This document shows positions 44,265 through 54,439 of a DNA stretch of 64,000 bases, piece after piece. The stretch spans positions 1 through 64,000 of the forward strand of contig DXCN01000040.1 of NCBI GenBank assembly GCA_019115985.1. Reading direction: 5' to 3'. The notes under the pieces were generated by a model. The model was not told where the DNA came from and searched no databases. It saw only the letters and a list, made by a program, of their open reading frames with translations. How positions within the stretch are numbered: position 1 is the first letter of the stretch; each line of letters begins with the position of its first letter. The stretch is from Candidatus Rothia avicola (GTDB taxonomy: Bacteria; Actinomycetota; Actinomycetes; Actinomycetales; Micrococcaceae). A program made the position numbers and the translations under genes.

Positions 44265-44312
44265 AAAGCCGCCCCCGGCATCCTGATTATCAAGGACGCC
44301 GGGGGCGGCTTT
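44265..44312. terminator. Terminator between convergent katA and the MMPL gene
   Basis: A 15-bp perfect stem, AAAGCCGCCCCCGGC with its complement GCCGGGGGCGGCTTT, and an 18-nt loop. It probably serves both genes. Confidence 0.88.
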
Positions 44313-44361
44313 ATCGTGGCGAACTGGCAAGCGGGTGCTGGAGGTTTCCGGTTCCCCTGCC

Positions 44362-46818
44362 TTATTCGGCGATGTGTTTGGGGGCCTCTTCTTCGTCGTG
44401 TTCCTTCTTCTCAAAGGGCCACCACCAGGCGGCTTCACCCAGCAGGTACATGGTGGCCGGGATGAAGGTAGTGCGGATCAGGAAGGCGTCCATGGCCACG
44501 CCCAGGGCTAGGGTGAAGCCGATGGGGCGCACGGCGGTGAGGTGGGAGAAGATGAAGCCGGCGAAAACAGCAACCATGATGAGGCCGCAGGCGGTCACAA
44601 CTGCCCCGCCCTGCTTGTAGCCCAGCACAACGGCATCGCCCGCCAAATGGCCCTTGCGGTGGGCGTCGCGCATGCCTGAGACGATGAAGATTTGATAGTC
44701 CATCGAGAGGCCGAAGAGGATGCCGATGAGCAGGATAGGTAGGAAGGCTAGGATGGGGCCGGGCTGGGTGACGCCGAAGATGTCGGCGAGCCAGCCCCAC
44801 TGGTAGACGGCGACAACGGCGCCGAAGGAGGCCAGGGTTGAGAGTAGGAAGCCGATGGTGGCCATGACCGGCACGATGATGGAGCGGAAGACGAAAGCCA
44901 TGAGCACCAGGCAAAGGGCAATCACAACCCCGAGGTAGAGCGGGATGGACTGTGAGATACGCTCTGAAATCTCGATATTGGCCACGGTAGAGCCGGTCAG
45001 GCCGATGGTGGTTGCTGTGGCTTTTTCGGTGGCTTCGAGCTTCTCATTCATGGAGTGAACGGTGGCGAGGGTGCTGTCGGCCGAGGGCCCTTCGGTAGGA
45101 AAGAGGGCCAGGATAGCGGTGGCGTTGTCGTCACTGGTAGCGACGATGGCAACACTTGCGATTTTGTTGTTTTTGAGGCGGCCGGCCACGTCGAGGGCTA
45201 CGTCGCGCAGGCGGGCTTCGTCGCCGGGGACGGTGAGGGTGAGGCCCGCGATGATGGGCCCGTTGACGCCTTCACCGAACTTTTCGGAGATGGTCTGGTA
45301 GGCCTGGTAGGAGGTTGAGTCGGTGGCCTGGTAGGAACCGTCGGGGAGGCCCAGGCGGAGGGAGGTGGTGGGAATGATGGCCAGTACCAGCACGGCTACC
45401 GCTACGAAGGTCATGGCGAAGGGGTGGCGGGTGACGAAGCCGCCCCAGCCCTCGTAGGACGCTTCGATTTGGGCGAAGGCTTCGCGGCGGTTGCGGGGTA
45501 CCTGGATTTCCTGGGTGCGGGCCAGGTTGAGCTGGGTAAGTTCTTTTCGCTGGGTGCGGGTCAGCAGGCGGGTGCCCAGCAGGCTCAGGACGGCCGGTAC
45601 CAGGGTCAGGGAGGAAGCCACGACCAGGGCTACGGCGAAGGCCCCGGCAAAGCCCATGATGGCCAGAAATGGCAGGCCGGTAAGGCAGAGGGCTGAGAGG
45701 GCGATGATGTTGGTCATGCCAGCAAAGAGCACGGAGTGGCCCGCAGTCGAGTTGGCGGTGCCTACCGCATCGAGCACATCGGCACCGTCACGCAGTTCTT
45801 CGCGGAAGCGGTAGAGAATCAGCAGGGCATAATCGATGCCGACGCCTAAGCCCAGCATGAGGGCAAGGACGGGGTCGGTTGCGGTCATGCCGATAAAGGT
45901 GGTGCTGGTGTAGACCAGGGCAACGGCGGTTCCGGCTCCCATCAGGGCAAGTACCAGAGGTAGACCAGCGGCTATGACCGCACCCAGGGTAATCAGTAGG
46001 ACGATAAAGGCCACGACCAGGCCAATAATTTCTGAGATGCCAAAGACATCGCTGACGTCCTGGTCAAGCTCATAGCTGTAGTTGACGGTCAGGCCGGTGT
46101 CTTTGAGCGTATCAAAGGTGCTAAAGACTTCTTCCCGCACCGAGGTAGGCAGGGAGTTGGTGTCCTGGTTGAAGGCAATGTTGACGATAGCTGCGGTGCC
46201 GTCTTCGCTCACCATGCTAGCATCGGCTACCGCATCAAGCTCACGCTGGGCGGCATCGACCTTATCCTGGTTCGTGCGCAGGGTGGTGCGGGCTTCGGCC
46301 AGGGCGGCTTCCTGTGTTGCCACATCGGGGGCAAGAGCGGCGATTTCTTCGGCGCTCAGCCCCTCAGGAAGGGCCGCTGTGGCGGCGTCCAGCTGGGCCT
46401 GGCCTTCATCAATCTGTGCCTTGGCTTGGGCTAGCTGGGCTTTAGCGTCCTCAAGCTGCACGGACGCCTGGATCACGGCGTCCGCCGCTACAAAGGGGTC
46501 GAAGGAGCCAGCGACTTCGGGCAACTGGCCAATTGTGGTGACGGCCTGGGCGATAGCCTGCTTCTGGGTGTCGTTGAAGCCGCTCTCGGCCTCTAGTACC
46601 ACGTAGCCACTGGAGATACCGTTGTCGGGAATCTTAGCCTGGAGGTCTTCGCGTACCGCCTCAAAGGAGGCCCCCGGCATGGTGTAGCTGGCGGTTGCGC
46701 CGCGGGCTAGGGTCAGTGCCCCCACACCGGCGAAGGTCAGAAGCACCAGCCACAGCACGATGGTGGCGCGGGCATGACGAGCCGCGGTAAGGCCGAGCAT
46801 GCGCAGGGCACCGGTCAT
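44362..46818 (-). CDS. MMPL-family (RND-type) transporter
   Basis: The 818-residue protein has the MmpL/YdfJ layout: one N-terminal helix, an extracytoplasmic domain, five helices with the conserved GLGVGIDYALLILYRFREEL, a second outside domain and five or six C-terminal helices with GLSMDYQIFIVSGMRDAH. Such proteins move lipids or drugs by proton-motive force. The first outer domain contains a predicted coiled coil of Ala/Gln/Glu-rich heptads (AQAKAQIDEGQAQLDAATAA). It starts 30 bp downstream of the SseB-type gene, so the two may be transcribed together. Confidence 0.88.
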   Translation of the reverse strand: MTGALRMLGLTAARHARATIVLWLVLLTFAGVGALTLARGATASYTMPGASFEAVREDLQAKIPDNGISSGYVVLEAESGFNDTQKQAIAQAVTTIGQLPEVAGSFDPFVAADAVIQASVQLEDAKAQLAQAKAQIDEGQAQLDAATAALPEGLSAEEIAALAPDVATQEAALAEARTTLRTNQDKVDAAQRELDAVADASMVSEDGTAAIVNIAFNQDTNSLPTSVREEVFSTFDTLKDTGLTVNYSYELDQDVSDVFGISEIIGLVVAFIVLLITLGAVIAAGLPLVLALMGAGTAVALVYTSTTFIGMTATDPVLALMLGLGVGIDYALLILYRFREELRDGADVLDAVGTANSTAGHSVLFAGMTNIIALSALCLTGLPFLAIMGFAGAFAVALVVASSLTLVPAVLSLLGTRLLTRTQRKELTQLNLARTQEIQVPRNRREAFAQIEASYEGWGGFVTRHPFAMTFVAVAVLVLAIIPTTSLRLGLPDGSYQATDSTSYQAYQTISEKFGEGVNGPIIAGLTLTVPGDEARLRDVALDVAGRLKNNKIASVAIVATSDDNATAILALFPTEGPSADSTLATVHSMNEKLEATEKATATTIGLTGSTVANIEISERISQSIPLYLGVVIALCLVLMAFVFRSIIVPVMATIGFLLSTLASFGAVVAVYQWGWLADIFGVTQPGPILAFLPILLIGILFGLSMDYQIFIVSGMRDAHRKGHLAGDAVVLGYKQGGAVVTACGLIMVAVFAGFIFSHLTAVRPIGFTLALGVAMDAFLIRTTFIPATMYLLGEAAWWWPFEKKEHDEEEAPKHIAE

Positions 46819-46847
46819 GGGGGAACTCCTGGGTAAGAGGCGGGGGT

Positions 46848-48155
46848 TTACTGTGATTCTACTACTGAAATGAGCTGGCGCACCTGTTCCATGGGGAGAG
46901 TGGCGTGGGGGGCCAGGGCATTGATACGCACAGAGCTGCTCGTACCAGCGGCAAGAAGCTTCAGGACGTCCAGGGCCGGGGCGCTTCGCACTACCAGGGT
47001 GGGGTCGAGGGCAGCGACCTCGGCAGAGGTGGTAAAGACCAGGGCGACGTTCTCTTCGCTCTCGTCGTCCTTCTTAAGCATGACGGGGCGGCCAGCAGAA
47101 TCGTCGGCTCGCACACCCAGCAGCAGCACCGAGGCAGGTGCTGTCAGCGCCATGAGCAAATCGTGCATATTTTCTTCGAGCAGGGCCCGTTGGGCAGGCA
47201 TATTGTGGGGGGAGCCCAGCACCCACTGAATCTGGGCCTTTTCGATGAAGCATTCGTGGTCGCTACCGGGGTCAAGCACCAGCACATCGATGCTGTCGTC
47301 GTGGGCCACCTGCAAGAAAACCTTCATGGCGTGTTCTACCACCAGGCGGGGGTGAGGTTCCTTCAGCACCTGGGTCGAGTAGGCCTGGGCCGGTTCTGTT
47401 GCCGTGTAGGCGGTCAGGGCCCGCATACCGTTGGCCAGGCGGAGCACCTGGTAGTTGAGCTGGAGAGTGCCCTCGGGGGTGGGGGTGCTCTGGGAGATAT
47501 CCATAATAAGGTTGCCACCCTGGGCGGCACGGACGACGTTCGCCAAGGACTGCTCGCTTCTGGCGGCTGCGAAGCCCGCCAGGGCCTCAGTCAGGTAGCG
47601 GTTAACAGGGCCTACCGGCAGGCCCCCTTCTCCGCCTGCCTCAGCAAAACCTGCGCCCCGGCGTCCTGCCAGACGCACAGCAGCCCAGTCCGGCACATGC
47701 TCGGGGTCGCGGGGGAAAAGTTCAAAGTGGGCGCGGATATCGCGGGCACTTAGGCGGCCCTCACCCTTCCAATCCACCGGCTCGTGGGCACGGTCGTAGG
47801 AGGCCCCAATCTGGTACTGGGGCTCAGGCCAGTTACTGGCGGTAATCACCACAGAAGCGGTGAACCAGGTGCCCTCCCCCTCAACAAAAGAGGCATGTTG
47901 CAGCTGTTCGATAGCGGGCAGTACCGGGCTATCTGGCTTCACCGGGCCCACGGTACCCACATAGTCCTGCTCATCGCGTGATTCGGTGATACGCACAAAA
48001 ACGGTCTCAGCCAGGGGCTTGATATCGAGCACCAGCTCATTCCAACCGGGTTCAACCTTGACCGTACCCAGCATCCAGCTACCGATAGCGCTCAGGGCAT
48101 CTTGCACCATAGCGGGGCGTTCAATCTCGGTGTAACGGGGCGAAGAGGGCGACAT
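46848..48155 (-). CDS. SseB-domain protein with YezG-like N-terminal part
   Basis: The 435-residue soluble protein appears to have three parts. The first 170 residues resemble YezG/DUF600-type immunity proteins (a W-containing start, then YDRAHEPVDWKGEGRL and a FELFPRD segment). The middle 190-300 resembles SseB, ending VFLQVAHDDSIDVLVLDPGS. A C-terminal SseB-like repeat or C-terminal domain follows. No membrane segments. It probably binds other proteins, but its partner is not evident. Start ATG at 48155, 30 bp before the MMPL gene. Confidence 0.6.
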   Translation of the reverse strand: MSPSSPRYTEIERPAMVQDALSAIGSWMLGTVKVEPGWNELVLDIKPLAETVFVRITESRDEQDYVGTVGPVKPDSPVLPAIEQLQHASFVEGEGTWFTASVVITASNWPEPQYQIGASYDRAHEPVDWKGEGRLSARDIRAHFELFPRDPEHVPDWAAVRLAGRRGAGFAEAGGEGGLPVGPVNRYLTEALAGFAAARSEQSLANVVRAAQGGNLIMDISQSTPTPEGTLQLNYQVLRLANGMRALTAYTATEPAQAYSTQVLKEPHPRLVVEHAMKVFLQVAHDDSIDVLVLDPGSDHECFIEKAQIQWVLGSPHNMPAQRALLEENMHDLLMALTAPASVLLLGVRADDSAGRPVMLKKDDESEENVALVFTTSAEVAALDPTLVVRSAPALDVLKLLAAGTSSSVRINALAPHATLPMEQVRQLISVVESQ

Positions 48156-48328
48156 ACTGTTCCTGAAGGTTTGGGCGAGGCAAAACCCTGCGCGGCGCTA
48201 GACGGGTAGCAGAGCCACAGGGCGCGAGTTATCTCCTCTATTAAACCAAGAAACTACCCGCCCCGGGGCAGAGTACACCGCCCTGCTTGCTGAGTGATGC
48301 ACCCCCAGTTGCGGGGAGGTAGCTGAAT

Positions 48329-49765
48329 ATGTCAGAAATTCAAGCTCTTACCGCGGCAAAAAGGTGCGGGAGCACCGCAAGAGTTGCTAGCCTTGACCGT
48401 ATGACTACTACACTGCAGGATCTGATTGACGATTCAATCTTTATCTCCACCGAGTACCAGGCCCGTCTTGCTGAAATTAGCGGCGGTGCAGAATGGACGG
48501 TGGACTTCTCTGCACCGTCATTCACCCTCCAGTCTGATGCTTCCGTAAGCCTCACCCCCTACCTACTGGGCACCGAATCTGAGAACCGCGGTTCCTGGAT
48601 CTGGTCCTGGCAGGAGCTCGGTCACTTCCCCGACCGCGTCGTTTCGGCAGCAATCCAGGCGCGTGAAGGCGGAGCGAAGCACAGCATCTCTGAGCTCACC
48701 ACCGACGAGCTCCCCCTCGACTCGGGCCTAGCCCGCAAGCTGACCCTGGCCTCAAAGGCCCTGACCGGCATCTACGCCCACTACCCCGTAACCGCCGGGG
48801 CAGGCGTCCACGCCTGGATTCTGCTCGATGGCAGCCAGCTTGAACTTGAAGCCCCCACCGTTAACCGCATGGGCCAGGTCATGGCCCAGGCCCTGCAGAC
48901 CGGCACCGCCGTGAACCACCTGCGCGCCGTAGACTCCTACGCCAAGCTGCGCGGTGCCCACATTGCCTGGGACACCGAGGCAACCGCCGTCATCACCGCA
49001 TCGGACGGCGCCCTGCGCCTCTGGTTCGACAACGGCAAGATCTCGGGTATCGAGGCTGCGGAGCCCCAGACTGGGGTCGACGAGCTGGCCCGCCTGGCTC
49101 AGAACGCCCGCGACCTGCGTGAGCAGCTAGCTGCTGAACGTCAGGGCATCGAAGCTGTGGCAGCCCAGGAGGCAGCTACCCAGGTCGCAGCCCGTGAAGA
49201 GGCTGCCCGCCTGGCCGCTGAAGAAGCTGCCCGTGAGGACGAGGCTGAAGCCCTGGCCGCTGAACAGGCCGCCATCGAAGCTCGCGAGGCTGACATCACT
49301 GCCGCTGAAGAGCGCGCCGCAGCTGAAGCCGCTGAGGCTGAGCGCCGCGAGCAGGAACCTGCCGAAGAGACCGCCCGCGAGGAAGAGGTCGAAGGTACCA
49401 TCACCACCGACCGCGTCTACCCCAACGCCGAGCAGCCCTACGACCGCGAGCCTGCCGAGGACGCCCGCCCCGGCCGCGTCACCACCAGCGCTATCGCCGA
49501 CGAAGACATCGTGCGCGATGAGCCTGCTCAGGCAGAAGAGCCCGCCGCTACTTCTAATGCCGCCAAGCAGGTTATCGAAGAAGCTGAGCAGACTGAGCAG
49601 GCCCCCGCCGGCTACGAGCAGGTTGACGAGCCTGCCCGCCCCGCCTCAGAGATTCGCCTGGCTGGCCAGGCCCCCGACCTTGAGGCTGAGCGCGCAGAAG
49701 CTGCGACCAAGCCCAAGCCTAAGGAAGAAAAGAAGGGCTTCTTCAGCCGCTTCTTCGGCCTCTAG
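48329..49765 (+). CDS. DUF6882-like protein with an Ala/Glu-rich coiled-coil tail
   Basis: The N-terminal 200 residues resemble the DUF6882 pattern (GSWIWSWQELGHFPDRVV, then an E-L-T-T-D-E-L-P segment). Residues about 235-310 are a highly charged Ala/Glu/Arg helix (likely long coiled coil) and the rest is acidic and low-complexity, ending KKGFFSRFFGL. That amphipathic C-terminus might bind membrane. GGGGAGG precedes the ATG at 48329; another ATG at 48401 begins closer to the family homology. Function unknown, soluble as far as can be seen. Confidence 0.65.
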   Translation: MSEIQALTAAKRCGSTARVASLDRMTTTLQDLIDDSIFISTEYQARLAEISGGAEWTVDFSAPSFTLQSDASVSLTPYLLGTESENRGSWIWSWQELGHFPDRVVSAAIQAREGGAKHSISELTTDELPLDSGLARKLTLASKALTGIYAHYPVTAGAGVHAWILLDGSQLELEAPTVNRMGQVMAQALQTGTAVNHLRAVDSYAKLRGAHIAWDTEATAVITASDGALRLWFDNGKISGIEAAEPQTGVDELARLAQNARDLREQLAAERQGIEAVAAQEAATQVAAREEAARLAAEEAAREDEAEALAAEQAAIEAREADITAAEERAAAEAAEAERREQEPAEETAREEEVEGTITTDRVYPNAEQPYDREPAEDARPGRVTTSAIADEDIVRDEPAQAEEPAATSNAAKQVIEEAEQTEQAPAGYEQVDEPARPASEIRLAGQAPDLEAERAEAATKPKPKEEKKGFFSRFFGL

Positions 49766-49788
49766 GCCCTCGCATAGAGCACCTACCA

Positions 49789-49822
49789 GTGGCTACCCGG
49801 TCTACCGGGTAGCCACTTTCTC
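49789..49822 (+). terminator. Hairpin terminator after the DUF6882-like gene
   Basis: GTGGCTACCCGG and its complement (49789-49800, 49805-49816) form a 12-bp stem, followed only by TTTCT. Confidence 0.65.
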
Positions 49823-49901
49823 GTAGCGCCACCGGCCCGCCCCGCTGCGGGCAGAAGGCCCAGCCCATTTTCTGATGGCACTATACCTTACTGGGCTGAA
49901 C

Positions 49902-50663
<762 letters not shown>

Positions 50664-50693
50664 AGCTGGTTCTTCCTGGGGTAGGTGGGTGCT

Positions 50694-51488
50694 TTACGTG
50701 CGGGAGCGGGCCTTGGCGCGCTTTTCGAAGTGGCGGGCAAGGAAGCCCAGCGGGACGGTGATAATCAGGTAGCAGGCACCTGCCAGGACGAGCGGGGTGA
50801 GGCCCGCACCGGAACCCGAGATGCCTTCACGGCCGAACTTGGTCAGTTCGTACTGAGCCACCGACATACCGAGCAGGTAGACCAGGGAGGAGTCCTTGGT
50901 GAGCAGGATAATCTCGTTGGTGAGCGGGGGCAGGACGATGCGGAAGGCCTGGGGGATGATGATGGTGACCATGGCGCGGGTGTGGCTCATACCCAGGGAG
51001 CGAGCTGCCTCATACTGGCCCTTGGGCACGGCTTCCAGGCCGGCGCGCAGTACCTCACCGATGTAGGCAGCCGACACCATACCGAGGGCCAGCATGACGG
51101 TGACGTAGTTGTTCAGACGCAGGCCAAAGGCCAGGGGGATGCCGTAACCGAAGGCGATAAAGACCAGCAGCGCGGGCAGACCGCGGAAGAGCTCGATGTA
51201 GAGGGAGGCTAGCCAGCGGTAGGGGGCAATCGATGAAATCTTCATCAGGGCCAGCAGAACGCCGCCAGCCAGGCCCACAATGAAGCCTAAGACCGTGTAA
51301 ATCAGGGTGTTCTTGAGGGCAACGGTGATGATGTTGGGGAACTGCTGGGCGATAATCTCGGGGTTGAAGGCCTTATCGCGCAGGGTTCCCCAGTCGGCAA
51401 CGAGAATAACGACGAGTGCGATGATGGCCAGCAGGGCGTATTGGGCGTAGCGGGCGTAGGTTTGTTTCTGCCGGGTTGACAGTGCCAT
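50694..51488 (-). CDS. Polar amino-acid ABC transporter, permease protein
   Basis: The 264-residue HisM/GlnP-type permease has about five membrane helices, with the EAA loop AYIGEVLRAGLEAVPKGQYE, then AARSLGMSHTRAMVTIIIPQ. The N-terminal region resembles the usual signal-anchor helix. It lies 146 bp after the binding-protein gene, with a strong hairpin in the gap, and 30 bp before the ATPase gene. Confidence 0.92.
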   Translation of the reverse strand: MALSTRQKQTYARYAQYALLAIIALVVILVADWGTLRDKAFNPEIIAQQFPNIITVALKNTLIYTVLGFIVGLAGGVLLALMKISSIAPYRWLASLYIELFRGLPALLVFIAFGYGIPLAFGLRLNNYVTVMLALGMVSAAYIGEVLRAGLEAVPKGQYEAARSLGMSHTRAMVTIIIPQAFRIVLPPLTNEIILLTKDSSLVYLLGMSVAQYELTKFGREGISGSGAGLTPLVLAGACYLIITVPLGFLARHFEKRAKARSRT

Positions 51489-51561
51489 GGGTGGTCTTTT
51501 CCTTTTGTGTCCCCGGGTGGCCCGGGCTCGTATCGGTGTAGAAGAAGGGGGATACGGGTGA

Positions 51562-51592
51562 GGGGTAGGCTGCGCCTGCGCTAGCCTACCCC
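51562..51592 (-). other. Intercistronic hairpin between binding-protein and permease genes
   Basis: GGGGTAGGCT pairs perfectly with AGCCTACCCC around an 11-nt loop. No T-run. Such stems usually protect or partially stop the binding-protein message, giving more binding protein than permease. Confidence 0.6.
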
Positions 51593-51634
51593 CGTTGGTG
51601 AGCTTGGGTTTATGCTACTACCGGTTGTCCGCGA

Positions 51635-52405
51635 TTACTGGGATACGCCCAGGTACTTTTCGCGCAGGTCTGCCAGGCGGCCGTCCTCTTCCATCTTCTT
51701 GAGGGTGGCGTTGGCGGAGTCAAGCAGGGCGGTGCTCTCGGTAGCAACGGCGCCAGCGATCTGCTCGCCGGTCTCGATTTCCTGGACTACAGAGAGGGAT
51801 GAGTCAGAAGTCAGCATTTCAGACAGCACGGTGATGTTACCGACGATGGCATCAACCTGGCCGGTCTGTACTGCCTGCAGGAGCAGGCCGTTGTCTTCGT
51901 ACTGGACGGTGTTAGCGCCGGCTTCCTGGGCGTATTTTTCACCGCTGGTAGCCTGCTGTACGCCGGTGTTGCGGCCGGAGAGGTCAGCGTCACCCTTGAT
52001 ATCGGAGCCAGCGGGAACCAGGATAGCCAGGTTGTCATCGACGTAGGAGTCGGTGAAGCTCATGACGGTCTTGCGCTCGTCGGTGATGGTAATGCCTGAC
52101 AGGGCAATGTCGCACTGCTTGGAGGACAGGGCTACACCGGACTGGATGCCCTCGAAGCTGGTGGTGAACATTTCGGCTTCGACGCCCAGGTCTGAGGCGA
52201 TAGCTGCTGCGATATCGGCATCCAGGCCAACAATCTTGCCGTTTTCTTCGTATTCGAAAGGAGCGTAGGGAGGGTTTGTACAGACGGTCAGCTTGCCCTC
52301 TGAAATCAGGGAAACGCCTGACTCGGTGGTGGTACCGGTGCTGGATGCGCCACAGGCGGTGAGCATCAGGGCGGCTGCAGCCAGAGCGAAGGGGGCCTTC
52401 TTCAT
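51635..52405 (-). CDS. Polar amino-acid ABC transporter, substrate-binding lipoprotein
   Basis: The 256-residue SBP_bac_3 protein has a lipoprotein signal (MKKAPFALAAAALMLTACG, lipidated Cys18). Typical segments are CTNPPYAPFEYEENGKIVGL and DIALSGITITDERKTVMSF. It delivers an amino acid to the permease encoded downstream. The specific ligand is not decided by reading. First gene of the unit. Confidence 0.92.
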   Translation of the reverse strand: MKKAPFALAAAALMLTACGASSTGTTTESGVSLISEGKLTVCTNPPYAPFEYEENGKIVGLDADIAAAIASDLGVEAEMFTTSFEGIQSGVALSSKQCDIALSGITITDERKTVMSFTDSYVDDNLAILVPAGSDIKGDADLSGRNTGVQQATSGEKYAQEAGANTVQYEDNGLLLQAVQTGQVDAIVGNITVLSEMLTSDSSLSVVQEIETGEQIAGAVATESTALLDSANATLKKMEEDGRLADLREKYLGVSQ

Positions 52406-52491
52406 AGCGTACCTCGTATCTAAAACTGTGTAGGTGCGATGGGCTTTGAGCTTTATTCTGCCCCGTTATGCGTAAAAATGCAAACCTATGC

Positions 52492-52503
52492 ATGAATATT
52501 CAT
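52492..52503. promoter_or_regulatory. Palindrome in the shared promoter region of the importer and menG
   Basis: ATGAATATTCAT is a perfect dyad that resembles ARG-box half-sites (TGAAT..ATTCA) but without the usual 4-bp centre. The upstream bases ATGCAAACCTATGCAT add another partial repeat. It is 87 bp from the binding-protein start and about 63 bp from menG. Confidence 0.35.
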
Positions 52504-52565
52504 TTCTGAATTTTTTACACACCCCCAAGGTGAGCTTTAGGCACAAACATGACAAAATAGGCAGA

Positions 52566-53264
52566 GTGAACCGAGCAGACCTTAACAAAAAAACCACCGA
52601 CATCTCCTCCATGTTCGATCAGGTAGCCGAGCGCTACGACCTGATGAACGGCATCATGTCACTGGGCCGACACATCTACTGGCGTAAGCAGACCGTTGCT
52701 GCGGTCGACGCCCACCCCGGCCAGAAGGTCCTCGACGTCGCCGCCGGAACCGGCACCTCGTCCGAACCCTTCGCCGATGCCGGTGTTAAGGTCATCGCCG
52801 CAGACCTCTCCGAGGGCATGCTGGCCGTAGGCCGCCGCCGTCGCCCCGACATCGAGTTCGTACAGGCGGACGTCACCGCCCTCCCCTTTGCCGACGAAGA
52901 GTTTGACGCCGTCACCATGAGCTACGGCCTGCGCAATGTCGCCGACTACCCCCAGGCCCTGCGCGAACTCTACCGCGTGACCAAACCCGGCGGACGCATC
53001 GTCATCAACGAGTTCTCTACCCCCACCTTCGCCCCCTTCCGCGCCATCTACCGCAACTACATCATGAAGCTGATTCCGCCGATTGCGCGCAAGGTCTCCT
53101 CTAACCCCGAAAGCTACGAGTACCTGGCCGAGTCCATTCTTGCCTGGCCCGCCCAGGACGAGCTGGCCCGCCACTTCACCGAAGCAGGCTGGCAGAACGT
53201 TCAGTACAAGAACCTGACCGGCGGCATCGTAGCCCTGCACCGCGCTTATAAGCCCGAGCAGTAA
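52566..53264 (+). CDS. menG: Demethylmenaquinone methyltransferase
   Basis: MenG/UbiE performs the final methylation of menaquinone. The 232-residue product has the SAM-binding motif VLDVAAGTGTSSE and the family segments SSMFDQVAERYDLMN and MSYGLRNVADYPQAL. The GTG at 52566 gives VNRADLNKKTTDIS. A CAAAAT-like -10 element ends only 8 bp upstream, so the transcript may be leaderless. The longer open frame is unlikely. It is 75 bp before a polyprenyl diphosphate synthase, the side-chain donor. Confidence 0.93.
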   Translation: MNRADLNKKTTDISSMFDQVAERYDLMNGIMSLGRHIYWRKQTVAAVDAHPGQKVLDVAAGTGTSSEPFADAGVKVIAADLSEGMLAVGRRRRPDIEFVQADVTALPFADEEFDAVTMSYGLRNVADYPQALRELYRVTKPGGRIVINEFSTPTFAPFRAIYRNYIMKLIPPIARKVSSNPESYEYLAESILAWPAQDELARHFTEAGWQNVQYKNLTGGIVALHRAYKPEQ

Positions 53265-53339
53265 ACCCGGTAGACTTACACCAGCAGCTTGCCGCGGCTC
53301 TGGGCCGCAGCCACCCACCGAAGAAATGTGAAAGACACC

Positions 53340-54404
53340 GTGACTGAACCCACCAGCTCCCCTATGAGCGTTGAAGCGCTCATGCCCGAAGCTGACTTCA
53401 ACCTGCCCAAGGGGTTTGAACTCATTGCGCAGGACGCTGAACTCGGCCCCAAGATTCTTGAGGCCCTTTCTGAGGTTGAGCAGCGCCTAGAACGTGCAGT
53501 TGCTCAGACCAACCACCTGGCAGACGTGGCCTCCCGCCACCTGCTTTCTGCCGGTGGCAAGCGGGTACGCCCCCTGCTCACCCTGCTGGCTGCAGAGGCC
53601 GGTGGCGGTATCAACGACCGGGTCATCGACGCAGCTGTTGTTGTTGAGCTGACCCACCTGGCTACCCTCTACCACGATGACGTCATGGACGACGCCCCCA
53701 AGCGCCGCGGTGTAGACACCGCCCAGAACATCTGGGGCAACTCGGTCGCTATTCTGACCGGCGACCTCATCTTCTCCCGCGCCTCCCTGATTGTTTCCGA
53801 ACTGGGTGGCCGTGCCCTGGCTGTTCAGGCTCAGACCTTTGAACGCCTAGTGCTGGGTCAGCTCTTTGAGACCACCGGCCCCGAGAAAAACGAAGACATT
53901 CTCAGCCACTACATTAAGGTCATCGAGGGCAAGACCGGCTCCCTCATCGCGGCTGCAGGCTCCTACGGCACTATTCTGTCTGACTCCCCCGAAGCAACCG
54001 TACAGATGCTGGCCCGCTACGGCGAGCTGGTAGGTGTAGCCTTCCAGCTCGCCGACGACGTCATCGACGTCACCAGCTCGGGTGCGGCGTCCGGCAAGAC
54101 CCCCGGCACCGACCTGCGCGAGGGCGTCCCCACCCTACCCACCATCCTGCTCGACCGGGCTGCCGCAACCGGCGACCTGGAAGCCCAGCACATCCAGCAG
54201 CTAATTCAGGGCGACCTGACCAGCGACGAAGCCCTGGCCCAGGCTGTTGCAGCACTTTCGGCGCACCCGGCCACCACTGAAGCCTGGAAGATGGCCTACC
54301 AGTGGGCTGACGACGCCATTGCGGCCATCGAGCCCCTGCCCGACTCAGTGGTCAAGGAGGCCCTCAAGTCCTTTGCTCACGCCGTCGTCCACCGCGACGC
54401 CTAG
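53340..54404 (+). CDS. Polyprenyl diphosphate synthase (menaquinone side chain)
   Basis: A trans-isoprenyl diphosphate synthase of the long-chain type (354 residues). The two Asp-rich motifs are LYHDDVMDDAPKRRG and AFQLADDVIDVTSSG. Homology begins around FNLPKGFELIAQ, and the GTG at 53340 (MTEPTSSPMSVEAL) is chosen; an earlier GTG at 53328 is possible. Placement next to menG supports a role in making the menaquinone tail. Chain length cannot be read off with confidence. Confidence 0.92.
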   Translation: MTEPTSSPMSVEALMPEADFNLPKGFELIAQDAELGPKILEALSEVEQRLERAVAQTNHLADVASRHLLSAGGKRVRPLLTLLAAEAGGGINDRVIDAAVVVELTHLATLYHDDVMDDAPKRRGVDTAQNIWGNSVAILTGDLIFSRASLIVSELGGRALAVQAQTFERLVLGQLFETTGPEKNEDILSHYIKVIEGKTGSLIAAAGSYGTILSDSPEATVQMLARYGELVGVAFQLADDVIDVTSSGAASGKTPGTDLREGVPTLPTILLDRAAATGDLEAQHIQQLIQGDLTSDEALAQAVAALSAHPATTEAWKMAYQWADDAIAAIEPLPDSVVKEALKSFAHAVVHRDA

Positions 54405-54411
54405 AGCTACT

Positions 54412-54439
54412 CCCGGCGGGAAACCGCCGGGATTTTTTT
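54412..54439 (+). terminator. Terminator of the menG-polyprenyl synthase unit
   Basis: CCCGGCGG-GAAA-CCGCCGGG, a perfect 8-bp stem with a GNRA-type loop, is followed by A and seven T. Confidence 0.93.
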
